Below are positions 19,482 through 29,047 of a stretch of DNA of 64,000 nt, piece after piece. The notes beneath the pieces were generated by a model. That model did no database searches. It was not told where the DNA came from and saw nothing but the letters and a program-made list of their open reading frames with translations. How positions within the stretch are numbered: position 1 is the first letter of the stretch; every line of letters begins with the position of its first letter. The DNA is from Myxococcales bacterium (GTDB taxonomy: Bacteria > Myxococcota_A > Polyangia > Haliangiales > Haliangiaceae), in NCBI GenBank assembly GCA_016794525.1, contig JAEUJY010000141.1:124001-188000 (forward strand). The letters run 5' to 3'. A program made the translations under genes and the position numbers.

Positions 19482-20126
19482 TCACGCCGGGGTCGGCAGC
19501 GCGCCGGCGAGGAACGCCTTGGCCAGCGCCGGCTTCGCCATCAGCCGATCGACCGCGAGGTCGAGGTTGGCGTCCCACTGCGAGGTGATCTGGCGCTCCA
19601 CCTCGACGTAGAGCGGGTACATGATCGCGACCTCGGGCCGCTGGGGCTCGGGCCGCATCTCGAAGCCGGGCACCTGGATCGCCACCAGCTCCTGCTGGAT
19701 CATGCCCGAGGTCAGCATCCAGTCGGCGAGCGCGCCGCTCGTGAGGTCGGCGATGCGGATGGCGAGGTTGCCCTCGACCGCGGCGACCGTGGCATCCTTG
19801 CCCCAGTCGGCGCTGATCATCGTGGCGGCCGCGCACAGCCGACCGCTGGCGTCGATCCAGATGTGCTGGCGGCCGGGACCGGGGCTGAGCGGGTAGACCC
19901 GGGCCTCGCGGTAGGCGATGAAGCGCTCGAAGTTCGCCTGGCGGCGCGCCGCCAGCTTGGCCTTGAGCGCGGCGCGGTCGATCGCCGGCCGCGCGATCGG
20001 ATCGGGGCGGTGGATCGGCGTGGCGATCGGGTCGGGGTGGTGGGCCGGCGGGGCCGCCGGGCCCCTGGCGTGGCAGGCGGTGAGCGCGAGGGAGGCAGCG
20101 AGGAGGAGGGAGGACAGGGCGCGCAT
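19482..20126 (-). CDS. Unknown lipoprotein
   Basis: A 214-residue product with a clear lipoprotein signal (LALTAC). A linker repeating HxPDPIA follows, then a mainly helical region and a mixed domain (HIWIDASGRLCAAATMISADWG, IADLTSGALADWMLTSG). No family was recognised. It stands alone on the minus strand between the repeat element and a divergent NADAR gene. Confidence 0.72.
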   Translation of the reverse strand: MRALSSLLLAASLALTACHARGPAAPPAHHPDPIATPIHRPDPIARPAIDRAALKAKLAARRQANFERFIAYREARVYPLSPGPGRQHIWIDASGRLCAAATMISADWGKDATVAAVEGNLAIRIADLTSGALADWMLTSGMIQQELVAIQVPGFEMRPEPQRPEVAIMYPLYVEVERQITSQWDANLDLAVDRLMAKPALAKAFLAGALPTPA

Positions 20127-20245
20127 CGGGACCTCTGAGGAACGGGTTGATGTCCGGGGATGCGCGTACCAACGCGGCGCGGCAGCGCGAGGTCTGAGTC
20201 ATTTGCGCGACATCCACCCTCGAAGATCTGAGGCTTGCCCGGCGG

Positions 20246-20770
20246 ATGCAGTTAGTGTACATGATACACATCATGCCGACCGACACCCGCGCGGGCTTCA
20301 CGTTCTTCTGGCGCCCCGACTCGCCGTTCTCGCAGTGGCACCCGTGCGCGTTCGTCGTCGACGGCGTCGCGTTCAGCTGCGCCGAGCAGTTCATGATGCA
20401 CGGCAAGGCGCGGCTGTTCGACGACGCCGAGATCGCCGCCGAGATCCTGGCGACGCCGGATCCCCGCACCCACAAGGCGCTGGGGCGCAAGGTGCGCGGC
20501 TTCGACGACCGCCGCTGGAAGGCGGCGCGCGAGGGCATCGTCTACGCCGGCAGCCGGGCGAAGTTCACGCAGAACCCGGCGCTGCGCGCGGCGCTGCTGG
20601 CGACCGCTGGCACCCGGCTGGTCGAGGCCAGCCCGATGGACCGCATCTGGGGCATCGGCCTGGCGTCGTCGAGCCCGGCCGCGACCGACCCGACCCGGTG
20701 GCGCGGCCTCAACCTGCTGGGCGCGATCTTGACCCGGCTGCGCGACGAGCTGGTCGCGGAGGCCGCCTGA
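20246..20770 (+). CDS. NADAR-family protein (YbiA-like)
   Basis: A 174-residue protein with the NADAR hallmarks FWRPDSPFSQWHP, FSCAEQFMMHGKARLF and the closing WRGLNLLGAIL. Characterised relatives are N-glycosidases acting on riboflavin precursors or ADP-ribose-type compounds. ATG 20246 and ATG 20273 are both possible; the second lies just after a 15-bp palindrome, and would leave that palindrome in the promoter. Confidence 0.85.
   Translation: MQLVYMIHIMPTDTRAGFTFFWRPDSPFSQWHPCAFVVDGVAFSCAEQFMMHGKARLFDDAEIAAEILATPDPRTHKALGRKVRGFDDRRWKAAREGIVYAGSRAKFTQNPALRAALLATAGTRLVEASPMDRIWGIGLASSSPAATDPTRWRGLNLLGAILTRLRDELVAEAA
20255..20269. promoter_or_regulatory. 15-bp palindrome at the NADAR gene start
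   Basis: GTGTACATGATACAC is a perfect 5-bp inverted repeat with a 5-bp centre, AT-rich for this genome. It lies 4 bp before ATG 20273. It is a possible operator if translation starts there. Confidence 0.4.
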
Positions 20771-21238
20771 TCACGCCGGGCCAGCGAGCCGCGCGCGCAG
20801 CTCGGCGGCCAGCTGATCGAAGGCCCGCTGGTGGCGCGCCACCGCGGCGGGCGCGAAGTCGTCGGCGGTGATCAGCTCGAGCAGGCGCATCAGCAAGACG
20901 CGCTCAACCTCGCTGCAGCGCGCGACCAGCAGGCCCAGCTCCGCGCCGACGTCGTCGCCGGCGACCTCGTCGAGCGCGACGGGCGGCAGCCACGCCGCGC
21001 GCGCCTGGGCGCGCTCGAGGTTGGACACGATGTCATCGGCGAGCACCTGCCGGTCGTGCACCCGCCGCATCGGCTCGGCGGCGGGCTCGGTGAACAGCGG
21101 CGGCGGCTCCATCCGCGCGATCGCCGGGGGCGCGGGCGGGGCGTCGCGCGCCGCCAGCTCGCCGCGCAGGCGATCGACCTCGGCCTGCAGGGTGCGGGCG
21201 CGGTGGAACAGCGCGTCGACGTCGTCGCGGTAGCTCAT
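20771..21238 (-). CDS. Unknown coiled-coil protein
   Basis: A 155-residue cytoplasmic protein. The start (DALFHRARTLQAEVDRLRGELAAR) is a heptad-rich coiled coil, followed by a Pro-rich spacer and a helical second half. No family was recognised. It overlaps the stop of the CapA-like gene by four bases (ATGA) and converges on the NADAR gene. Confidence 0.7.
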   Translation of the reverse strand: MSYRDDVDALFHRARTLQAEVDRLRGELAARDAPPAPPAIARMEPPPLFTEPAAEPMRRVHDRQVLADDIVSNLERAQARAAWLPPVALDEVAGDDVGAELGLLVARCSEVERVLLMRLLELITADDFAPAAVARHQRAFDQLAAELRARLAGPA

Positions 21239-22308
21239 CGGCAGCCTCCATCGGTGACCAGCGCGCCGCCGTCGGCGGTCCAGGTGGTGGCGCGGTCGGT
21301 CGACAGCGCGACCAGCCGGGCGCGCCCGGCGTCGCCGCGCGCGTCGAGCGCCAGCTCGGGATGGAACACCGGCCCGGGGGTGATCACCGTCGGCGTGAAC
21401 CGCGCCGCGGCCAGGCACGGCGCCGCGCCGCGCCGCGCGAACGTCAGCGCCAGCACGCCGCCGTCGCGCTGCACCGGGCGCGCGTTGTCGAACAGGAAGT
21501 TGCCGAGCGAGTAGGCGATCACGCCGCCGCGGTAGCGCTCGATCGCCTGCACCTCGTGCGGGTGGCTGCCGATCAGCGCGTCGGCGCCGGCGTCGATCAG
21601 GCGGTGGGCGATCGCGACCTGCGCGGCCGACGGCGCGTCGGCGTACTCGCGGCCCCAGTGCACGACCACCAGCACGACGTCGTGATCGGCGCGGGCCCGC
21701 CGCACCAGCGGCGCCACCTGCTTGACCAGGCGGTGCTGCTCGACGTGGGGCAGCTGCGGCCCGGGGCGCGGGTCGCCGTTGCGCACGGTGGTCACCGCGA
21801 CGACCCCGAGCCGCCACCCGCCGCGCGCGAGGGTCTCGACGCGCACCGGCGCGCGCCGCCGGACCGCGCCGATCGCGGTCAGGCCCGCCGCGGCGACGTG
21901 GCCGGGCGTCTCGGCCACGCCGCGGCCGCGCTGATCGTAGTGGTGGTTGTTGGCCAGCGACACCACGTCGAAGCCGGCGGCGGCCAAGGTCGCCAGCCGC
22001 GCCGGCGTCGCGACGAAGCGCATCCGCGTGCCCCACCGGCTGACCGGGTCCGGAGTCGCCAGCACCGGCGTCTCGAGGTTGGCGAACGCCAGGTCCGCGG
22101 CGCCGACCACCTCGGCCACCGCCGCGAACGGGTCGTGGTGCTCGGCGGCGATCGGCGCCAGGCCGCCTGGCACGTAGCGGCCGAACATGACGTCGCCGAC
22201 GAACGCCAGCGTCAGCGCGTCGTCGGCCCGCGCCGGGGTGGCCGAAGCCACCACGGCGGCCGCCAGCGCGAGCCCGCCCAGCCGCCGCATGCACCGACCG
22301 GGCCGCAT
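21235..22308 (-). CDS. CapA-family periplasmic metallophosphatase-like protein
   Basis: A 357-residue protein with a signal peptide and the CapA/PgsA-type domain: LAFVGDVMFGR, FANLETPVL, DVVSLANNHHYDQRG, VVHWGREY and LIGSHPHEVQ give the conserved Asp, Asn and His residues of this calcineurin-like fold. Relatives act in poly-gamma-glutamate capsule or envelope polymer processing. A start at 22290 would shorten the signal peptide by six residues. Confidence 0.85.
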   Translation of the reverse strand: MRPGRCMRRLGGLALAAAVVASATPARADDALTLAFVGDVMFGRYVPGGLAPIAAEHHDPFAAVAEVVGAADLAFANLETPVLATPDPVSRWGTRMRFVATPARLATLAAAGFDVVSLANNHHYDQRGRGVAETPGHVAAAGLTAIGAVRRRAPVRVETLARGGWRLGVVAVTTVRNGDPRPGPQLPHVEQHRLVKQVAPLVRRARADHDVVLVVVHWGREYADAPSAAQVAIAHRLIDAGADALIGSHPHEVQAIERYRGGVIAYSLGNFLFDNARPVQRDGGVLALTFARRGAAPCLAAARFTPTVITPGPVFHPELALDARGDAGRARLVALSTDRATTWTADGGALVTDGGCR

Positions 22309-22611
22309 CCGCCGATTGTCCACCGTGGCGCGGCGGCCCGACAAGCCTGCCGCGCGGCACCCGGGGGCGTAGGGCCCGGGAAAGGGGAAGTCGCTCGTTC
22401 TCGCGGTCGATGCATCCCCGCTGGCGGCGTTGCCGGCTCCGGTCCTCACGTCACGTCCAACAAGGACGCTCGGTTCCGGTCCTCGCCGGCGCCTTGCCAT
22501 CGGGGCGCCTCGACCGCGATCATCGACCGCCTTCCCCATTCCCAGGCCCTTACCCAGCGGCTACCGGTTCGGGCTTGCCTTGCCAGGCCGATCCATTATC
22601 TTCGGCGGCCC
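22309..22611. other. Intergenic region with imperfect inverted repeat
   Basis: About 300 bp between divergent genes. No gene was seen. It contains two 20-base arms in inverse orientation (22371-22390 and 22531-22550) matching at 18 of 20 positions, 140 bp apart. Promoters for both flanking genes must lie here, but no clear -35/-10 pair stands out. Confidence 0.6.
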
Positions 22612-23666
<1,055 letters not shown>

Positions 23667-23667
<1 letters not shown>

Positions 23668-24695
23668 TGCGGCCCGACGCCAACCCCCGCGACTACCTGG
23701 TCGCGGAGAGCCCGGCCATGCGCGCGGCGGTGGCCCACATCGAGCGCATCGCCGACTCCGACGGCCCGGCGCTGGTGTGCGGCGAGCACGGCACCGGCCG
23801 CGAGCTGGTCGCCCGGCTGCTGCACCAGCTGTCGCCGCGGCGCGCGGGGCGCTTCGTCGCGGTGCGGCCGACGTTCGAGGCACCGGGCGGCGACGGCGAC
23901 GACGGCGAGCGGGCGCGCCGGGCGCTGCGCGCGGCGCAGGGCGGCACGCTGCTGGTGAAGGACGTGTGCGACGTCGCGGCGTCGGGCCAGAAGGCGCTGC
24001 GGCGCGCGATGCGCGTCCCCGAGCGCGAGCGTCGGCCCGACTCGTCGGGCGAGGTGTTCGACGTGCGCGTGGTCGGGTCGGCCGACCTCGACCTCGAGCG
24101 CGCGGTGGCGGCCAAGATGCTGTCGCCCGAGCTGTACGAGTCGATGGCCAGCCGCCGCGTCGACGTGCCGCCGCTGCGCGAGCGCGGCGGCGACATCCCG
24201 ACCTTGGTCGAGCGCTGGGTCCGCCACTACGCCGACGAGATCGGCCGCGGCAAGCTGACCATCTCGACCCGCGCCCACGAGCGGCTGGTGAAGTACCCGT
24301 GGCCAGGCAACGTCGCCGAGCTGAAGAACCTGTGCCGCCGGCTGGTGATCCACACCACCGGCAGCCGGATCGAGGCCGGCGACGTCGACGCGGTGCTGCC
24401 GGTGGTCGCCGAGCGCGTGCCGATGGAGGAGCTGTCGTTCGAGGAGATGGTCAAGGCCAAGCTGGTCGGCTTCCTCCAGCGCATGGACGGCTACCCGCTG
24501 CACGACCTCTACGACAAGGTCGTCGAGCGCGTCGAGCGCCCGCTGTTCGACCTGGTGCTCGAGAAGACCGGCGGCAACCAGCTCAAGGCGGCGGAGATCC
24601 TCGGGCTGAACCGGAACACGCTGCGCAAGAAGCTCGACGCGCTGGGCGTCGCGCGCCGGGGCAAGGGACGCGAGGACCGCGCGCTGGACGATTGA
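23667..24695 (+). CDS. Degenerate NtrC-like AAA protein with Fis-type DNA-binding domain
   Basis: A 342-residue protein with the AAA core of sigma-54 activators but altered key parts. The P-loop reads [10 protein letters not shown], Arg replacing the usual Lys. The GAFTGA segment that contacts sigma-54 is absent: about 20 residues of GDGDDGE replace it. Walker B reads TLLVKDVCD instead of [20 protein letters not shown] and [11 protein letters not shown] remain. A Fis helix-turn-helix ([20 protein letters not shown]) closes the protein. There is no receiver domain. It is probably a DNA-binding regulator that does not drive sigma-54 promoters. Confidence 0.8.
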
Positions 24696-24697
24696 CA

Positions 24698-24790
24698 GGG
24701 AGGTCTGTCGCCAGACCTCCCCTCGATCCCGGCAAAGCCGGGATCGAGCCTCCCCGCCAAGACGGCTGTCCGCCTGGCCTCCCGGGTGAG
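24698..24790 (+). repeat. Double-hairpin intergenic repeat, copy B
   Basis: It begins two bases after the stop of the AAA gene. Hairpin I at 24698-24721 has stem GGGAGGTCTG and loop TCGC. Hairpin II at 24722-24748 has a perfect 12-bp stem (CTCGATCCCGGC) and loop AAA. The arm is only partly similar to other copies (GCCAAGACGGCTGTCCGCC). Placement suggests a transcription terminator. Confidence 0.7.
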
Positions 24791-24871
24791 GCATGGCCGT
24801 CGGGCGGGTCGCGCGACGGGAACCGGATGTCGAGCGGGCACGCGGTGTGGCGGTGTGGCAGGCTCGCCGGC

Positions 24872-25255
24872 ATGCGCAGCCTTGTTCTGTGTGTCGTGCT
24901 GGTGCTCGGATCCCTGGCCACGCCGGCGGCGGCGGGGCCGACCAAGGCGGAGGCCCGGGTGGCGGCCGCCGCGGCCGCGTTCGCGACGGCGTCGACGCGC
25001 CAGCAGGCGGGCGCGGCGCCGGTCGACACGGTCTACGTGTGGTCGGTGCGGTGGCTCGACGCGCAGCGCGAGCAGCCGCTCAAGGGCAAGGCCCTGGCCG
25101 CGGCCGCGGCGGCGCACCTCGAGCGGATGGTCGCGCTCGAGGCGGCGGTGACCAAGGCGGTGGCGGCGGGGGCCGCGCCGGCGAGCGACCGCGAGGCCGC
25201 CGCGTACTACCGGGCCGAGGCCGAGCTGTGGGTCGAGCGCAAGGGCAAGCGCTGA
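24872..25255 (+). CDS. Unknown small secreted protein
   Basis: A 127-residue product with a signal peptide ([20 protein letters not shown]). The mature part is Ala-rich and helical ([46 protein letters not shown]). No family was recognised. It converges on the PAS gene with a 10-bp gap. Confidence 0.65.
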   Translation: MRSLVLCVVLVLGSLATPAAAGPTKAEARVAAAAAAFATASTRQQAGAAPVDTVYVWSVRWLDAQREQPLKGKALAAAAAAHLERMVALEAAVTKAVAAGAAPASDREAAAYYRAEAELWVERKGKR

Positions 25256-25265
25256 CCCGCCCGCG

Positions 25266-25823
<558 letters not shown>

Positions 25824-25847
25824 CCCGCCGATCGTACCGGATCGCTC

Positions 25848-26016
25848 AGAGCCTGTGCGTCTTTCGGTCGAGCAATGGCCCGCGCGTCAGGCGTCTCGCG
25901 TCTTGGGACTCGGAGGGTTGATCCGCTTCCAATCGGCGCTGTGGGCTCTCGCGTATCGGGAGGGGGACCCACGGGGGCGTGACCCCGTGGGGGAGGGTTT
26001 GTCGACAAACCCTCCC
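25848..26016 (-). repeat. Double-hairpin intergenic repeat, copy C (compound, reverse orientation)
   Basis: Read on the minus strand: hairpin I at 25991-26016 has stem GGGAGGGTTTG and loop TCGA. Hairpin II at 25968-25991 has stem CCCACGGGG and loop TCACGC. The arm at 25848-25910 matches copy A (CCCAAGACGCGAGACGCC, GCTCGACCGAAAGAC). About 55 bp of extra DNA, including a second partial arm end (25949-25965), separates arm and hairpins. It directly follows the export lipoprotein gene. Confidence 0.72.
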
Positions 26017-26022
26017 AGTAGC

Positions 26023-26631
26023 TCAGGGTACGAACAACGTGTCGCCGGTCATCATCACCAGGTTCATCTCCGGGTGGCTGCCGTCGGCGAGGAAGTCGTA
26101 GGCGATCGGGATCGTGCGCGACTTGCCGGACTTGGGGTCGCGGCGCAGCAGCTTCATCTCGTTCTTCGAGGCGAAGCGGGTGAAGCCGCCGGCCATCGCC
26201 AGGGCCTCGACGACGGTCACGTAGTAGCCGAGCTGGACCACGCCGGGGCGGGTGACCTCGCCGACGATCGTGAAGCGGTAGCTGTTGGCGCCGCGCACCG
26301 CGACCGTGATCTCGGAGCCCGAGCCCAGCTTGACGAAGTCGGTCAGCCGGCCGCGGATCATCGCCTTGAGGCTCGACGGCGTCTCGCCGACCGCCCGCAG
26401 GTCGCCGACCAGCGGCATCGTGATGTTGCCGTCGGGGCGGATCGTCGCCTCGGTGGTGAGGCCCGGGTTCTCCCAGACGTTGATCGTGATCTGATCGCCG
26501 ACGCCGAGGATCCACTCGGCGTTGCGCGGATCCGGCTCGGCCGCGTAGTTGTACTTGGGCAGCGTCGGCTTGCAGCCGGTCACCACAGCCAAGAGGAGCG
26601 CGAGGGCGAGAACGGGGAGCAAGCGCCGCAC
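26023..26631 (-). CDS. Polysaccharide export lipoprotein (Wza/OtnA type)
   Basis: A 202-residue lipoprotein (lipobox VVTGC). Residues 38-110 are a Poly_export domain (GVGDQITINVWENPGLTTEATIRPDG). An SLBB-like domain follows (FTIVGEVTRPGVVQLGYYVTVVEALAMAGGFTRFA). These proteins form the outer-membrane exit for capsule or exopolysaccharide. GTG start directly before the signal sequence. It is flanked on both sides by double-hairpin repeats; no synthase genes adjoin it. Confidence 0.88.
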   Translation of the reverse strand: MRRLLPVLALALLLAVVTGCKPTLPKYNYAAEPDPRNAEWILGVGDQITINVWENPGLTTEATIRPDGNITMPLVGDLRAVGETPSSLKAMIRGRLTDFVKLGSGSEITVAVRGANSYRFTIVGEVTRPGVVQLGYYVTVVEALAMAGGFTRFASKNEMKLLRRDPKSGKSRTIPIAYDFLADGSHPEMNLVMMTGDTLFVP

Positions 26632-26640
26632 GCTACCCAA

Positions 26641-26760
26641 GAGGGTTTGTCGCCAAACCCTCCCCCGCGGGGTCACGCCCCCGCGGGGCCCCCACCCAAG
26701 ACGCGAGACACCAGCCGCGGAGGTGACGGACACGCCAACGGTCGCCATCGGGTGCAGTCT
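26641..26760 (+). repeat. Double-hairpin intergenic repeat, copy D
   Basis: Hairpin I at 26641-26662 has stem GAGGGTTTG and loop TCGC. Hairpin II at 26663-26688 has stem CCCCGCGGGG and loop TCACGC. The arm starts with CCCACCCAAGACGCGAGACA. It lies between the export lipoprotein gene and the last minor pilin gene, inverted relative to both. Confidence 0.78.
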
Positions 26761-26786
26761 CGACCATCCCCGGCGGCGGCGCAACG

Positions 26787-27365
26787 TCACCACGAAGTGA
26801 ACGTGACCGGGGTGCCGCCCAGCGGGAGCAGCACCATGCGGGCGCGGCGGTTGCCCCGGCTGGCCGAGAAGTAGACCATGATGCCGGTGCACCGGCCGTT
26901 GGCCTCGCAGTAGATCGACTTGGTGGCGCCGGCGCCGAGCGTGGTGGTGGGGCCGGCGGTCGCCGACACGGTCGGGGTCTCGGAGTAGCCAGCGACGAGC
27001 ACGCGCTTCGACAGCGCCACCCGGCGCAGCTCGATCCACGAGGCGTCGGTCGAGGTCGGGCTGGGGTCCTCCTCGAGCCGCTCGAGGGAGAGGATCACCG
27101 GCGAGCCGCCCTCGATCGTGATCCGGGTCCGGGCGGTCACGCCCAGCGCGCTCGCGACGTTGGCGCGCACCGCGCCACCCGACACCGCGCGCCGCGACGC
27201 CTCGGACACCATCGTCGACAGCTGATCGGCGGCGTCGATCGGCCGCGGATCGGGCCGCAGGTAGCTCCACCCGGCCACCACCAGCACGCCGACCATCGCG
27301 ACGACGATCATCAGCTCGATCAACGTGAAGCCGCGGGCCGCGCGGCCGCGCCGGATCGGGGTCAT
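26787..27365 (-). CDS. Minor pseudopilin, GspH/FimT type
   Basis: A 192-residue type IV pilin-like protein. The prepilin site is in ARGFTLIELMIVVAMVGVLV (cleavage after the Gly, conserved Glu5). The C-terminal domain is beta-rich, with a Cys pair (YCEANGRC). It is the last gene of the minor pilin operon and overlaps the PilW-like gene by four bases. Role: priming of type IV pilus or type II secretion pseudopilus assembly. Confidence 0.88.
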   Translation of the reverse strand: MTPIRRGRAARGFTLIELMIVVAMVGVLVVAGWSYLRPDPRPIDAADQLSTMVSEASRRAVSGGAVRANVASALGVTARTRITIEGGSPVILSLERLEEDPSPTSTDASWIELRRVALSKRVLVAGYSETPTVSATAGPTTTLGAGATKSIYCEANGRCTGIMVYFSASRGNRRARMVLLPLGGTPVTFTSW

Positions 27366-28555
27366 CGGGCCACCGCCAGGTTGCGGACGTCGGAGCCGAC
27401 CGTGGCGAAGCGGTAGATGGCGTCGCCGCGCAGCTCCTCGGATCGGCTGGCGTCGGGGACGCCGGCCAGCGTGACCGCGGCGCGGTTGCCGAGGTCGTTG
27501 TTGTTGGGCCGGGTCGCGTCGACCAGGGTCGGCGTGCGCGCCGCGCCGACGGCCTGCAGGTTCTGCCGGGTCCGGACCACCAGCGTCACGCGCACCTCGG
27601 TCAGCAGCGACCGCCGGTCGTCCCAGGTCAGCGCGGCCGCGGTGAGCGTGTCCTGGTCGCCGCCCGAGTACCAGTCGCGGGCCGGGTCGGTGTCGACGTC
27701 GGCGGTGTCGGCGGTGGCGCGACCGCCGGGATCGTCGTCCTCGCCCTCGTACCAGCGCGACGCGATCTGCAGGTCGGTGAAGCCCAGGCCCAGGTCTTGC
27801 CAGTCGTCGAGCACCCCGCCGGTCGGTGACAGCTGCAGCACGCCCAGCGCGCGGCGGGTCGGGTCGATGCGGTAGCCGCGGGCGACGAAGCGGTAGACCA
27901 TCGTGCTGGGCTGCCCGGCGACGACCCCCGAGGTCGGGTGGCTGGCGCGGACCTCGTCGCACTGGTCGTTGTTGGTCTCGCCCCAGGTGCCGTCGGTGCG
28001 GAGCGAGAACACGCTGGCGGTGATCACCGCGATCTGCGCGACGCACGCGCGGTACCGCGAGACGATCACCTGGTTGGGCGGCACGCCGATCGCCTCGGTG
28101 CGGTAGTTGGTGATGACGACGACGTCGCCGACCGCGAAGTTGTCCTGGTTGTCGACGGTGACCGTCGCGAACGGGTTGCCGGGGTTGGTGTCGATCGTCA
28201 TCACCCGCGCCTGCGCCGACGAGTCGGCGTAGAACACGTGGAGCTCGTCGGGGGTGGTCGCGTGATCGCGGATCTCGACCGCGGGGAAGACGAACTGGCT
28301 GCCGCTCTTCTTCCAGCCGTCGGGCAGCCCGAACCCGGCCTGGCGGACGTCGTGCTGGATCACGTCGTGGCCCGCGGTGAGCGTGCGCTGCAGGTCGGCG
28401 ACGTACTGCTGGGTGCGGTACGCCGTCGACATCCGCGTGAAGATCGACAGGATCATGCCGATCAAGAGCGCGCTGATCGTCAGCGCGATCATCAGCTCGA
28501 TCAGCGTGAAGCCGCGGCCCGCGGCGCCCGGCCGGCCGGGCTGGCGCGGCCTCAC
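27362..28555 (-). CDS. Minor pilin, PilW-like
   Basis: A 397-residue protein with prepilin signature GRGFTLIELMIALTISALLI and a long C-terminal domain. SxxxxDVRQAGFGLPD is a pattern seen in PilW proteins (RxAGF). GTG start overlapping the PilV-like gene's stop. It is part of the minor pilin complex that caps the pilus with PilY1. Confidence 0.85.
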   Translation of the reverse strand: MRPRQPGRPGAAGRGFTLIELMIALTISALLIGMILSIFTRMSTAYRTQQYVADLQRTLTAGHDVIQHDVRQAGFGLPDGWKKSGSQFVFPAVEIRDHATTPDELHVFYADSSAQARVMTIDTNPGNPFATVTVDNQDNFAVGDVVVITNYRTEAIGVPPNQVIVSRYRACVAQIAVITASVFSLRTDGTWGETNNDQCDEVRASHPTSGVVAGQPSTMVYRFVARGYRIDPTRRALGVLQLSPTGGVLDDWQDLGLGFTDLQIASRWYEGEDDDPGGRATADTADVDTDPARDWYSGGDQDTLTAAALTWDDRRSLLTEVRVTLVVRTRQNLQAVGAARTPTLVDATRPNNNDLGNRAAVTLAGVPDASRSEELRGDAIYRFATVGSDVRNLAVAR

Positions 28556-29046
28556 AGGCTGTCTCCGATCGTCCGGATCAGCTCCAGCGAGACGGTGTGG
28601 TCGAACGCCGCCGCCGCGCCGGTGCCGCTGCCGGCGCCGTTGGCGTTGTCGTCGCTCCAGGCGATCTCGACGCGGATCTTGATCAGGTCGGGGCTGACCG
28701 CGGTCAGCTCGGTGACGATGACCCGCCGCCGGAACGTCGTGCCGGTCGGCCCGGCCAGCGTGTCCAGGTTGGCGTCGATCGGCAGCGTCGTGGTGTTGAA
28801 CGCCGCCAGCAGGCGCTGGACCGGCAGCGAGCGCAGGTCCTCGAGGGTCTGCTGCGCGGCCGCGACCGCGTCGCCGGCGTCGCCGGTGCGCTCGTTGCTC
28901 TTGATGGTGGCGATGTGCAGCGACATCAGCCCGGTCAGGCCGACCACGGTCACCGCCAGCGTCACCAGCAGCTCGATCAGCGTGAAGCCGCGCTGGTGGC
29001 GGCGACCCCGACGGCGCGGCGCGGCGGTCACGGCGACTCCGCTCAC
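28552..29046 (-). CDS. Minor pilin, PilV-like
   Basis: A 164-residue protein with prepilin signature QRGFTLIELLVTLAVTVVGL and the GLTGLMSLHIATIKSNE stretch found in PilV-type minor pilins. GTG start; a second GTG a few codons in is possible. It follows the PilY1 gene with essentially no gap. Confidence 0.85.
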   Translation of the reverse strand: MSGVAVTAAPRRRGRRHQRGFTLIELLVTLAVTVVGLTGLMSLHIATIKSNERTGDAGDAVAAAQQTLEDLRSLPVQRLLAAFNTTTLPIDANLDTLAGPTGTTFRRRVIVTELTAVSPDLIKIRVEIAWSDDNANGAGSGTGAAAAFDHTVSLELIRTIGDSL

Positions 29047-29047
29047 C

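Noticed and set aside
20231-20263. Sigma-70 promoter TTGCCC / TACATG before the NADAR gene
   Set aside because: Match to consensus is weak and it overlaps one candidate start codon; not listed as a feature.
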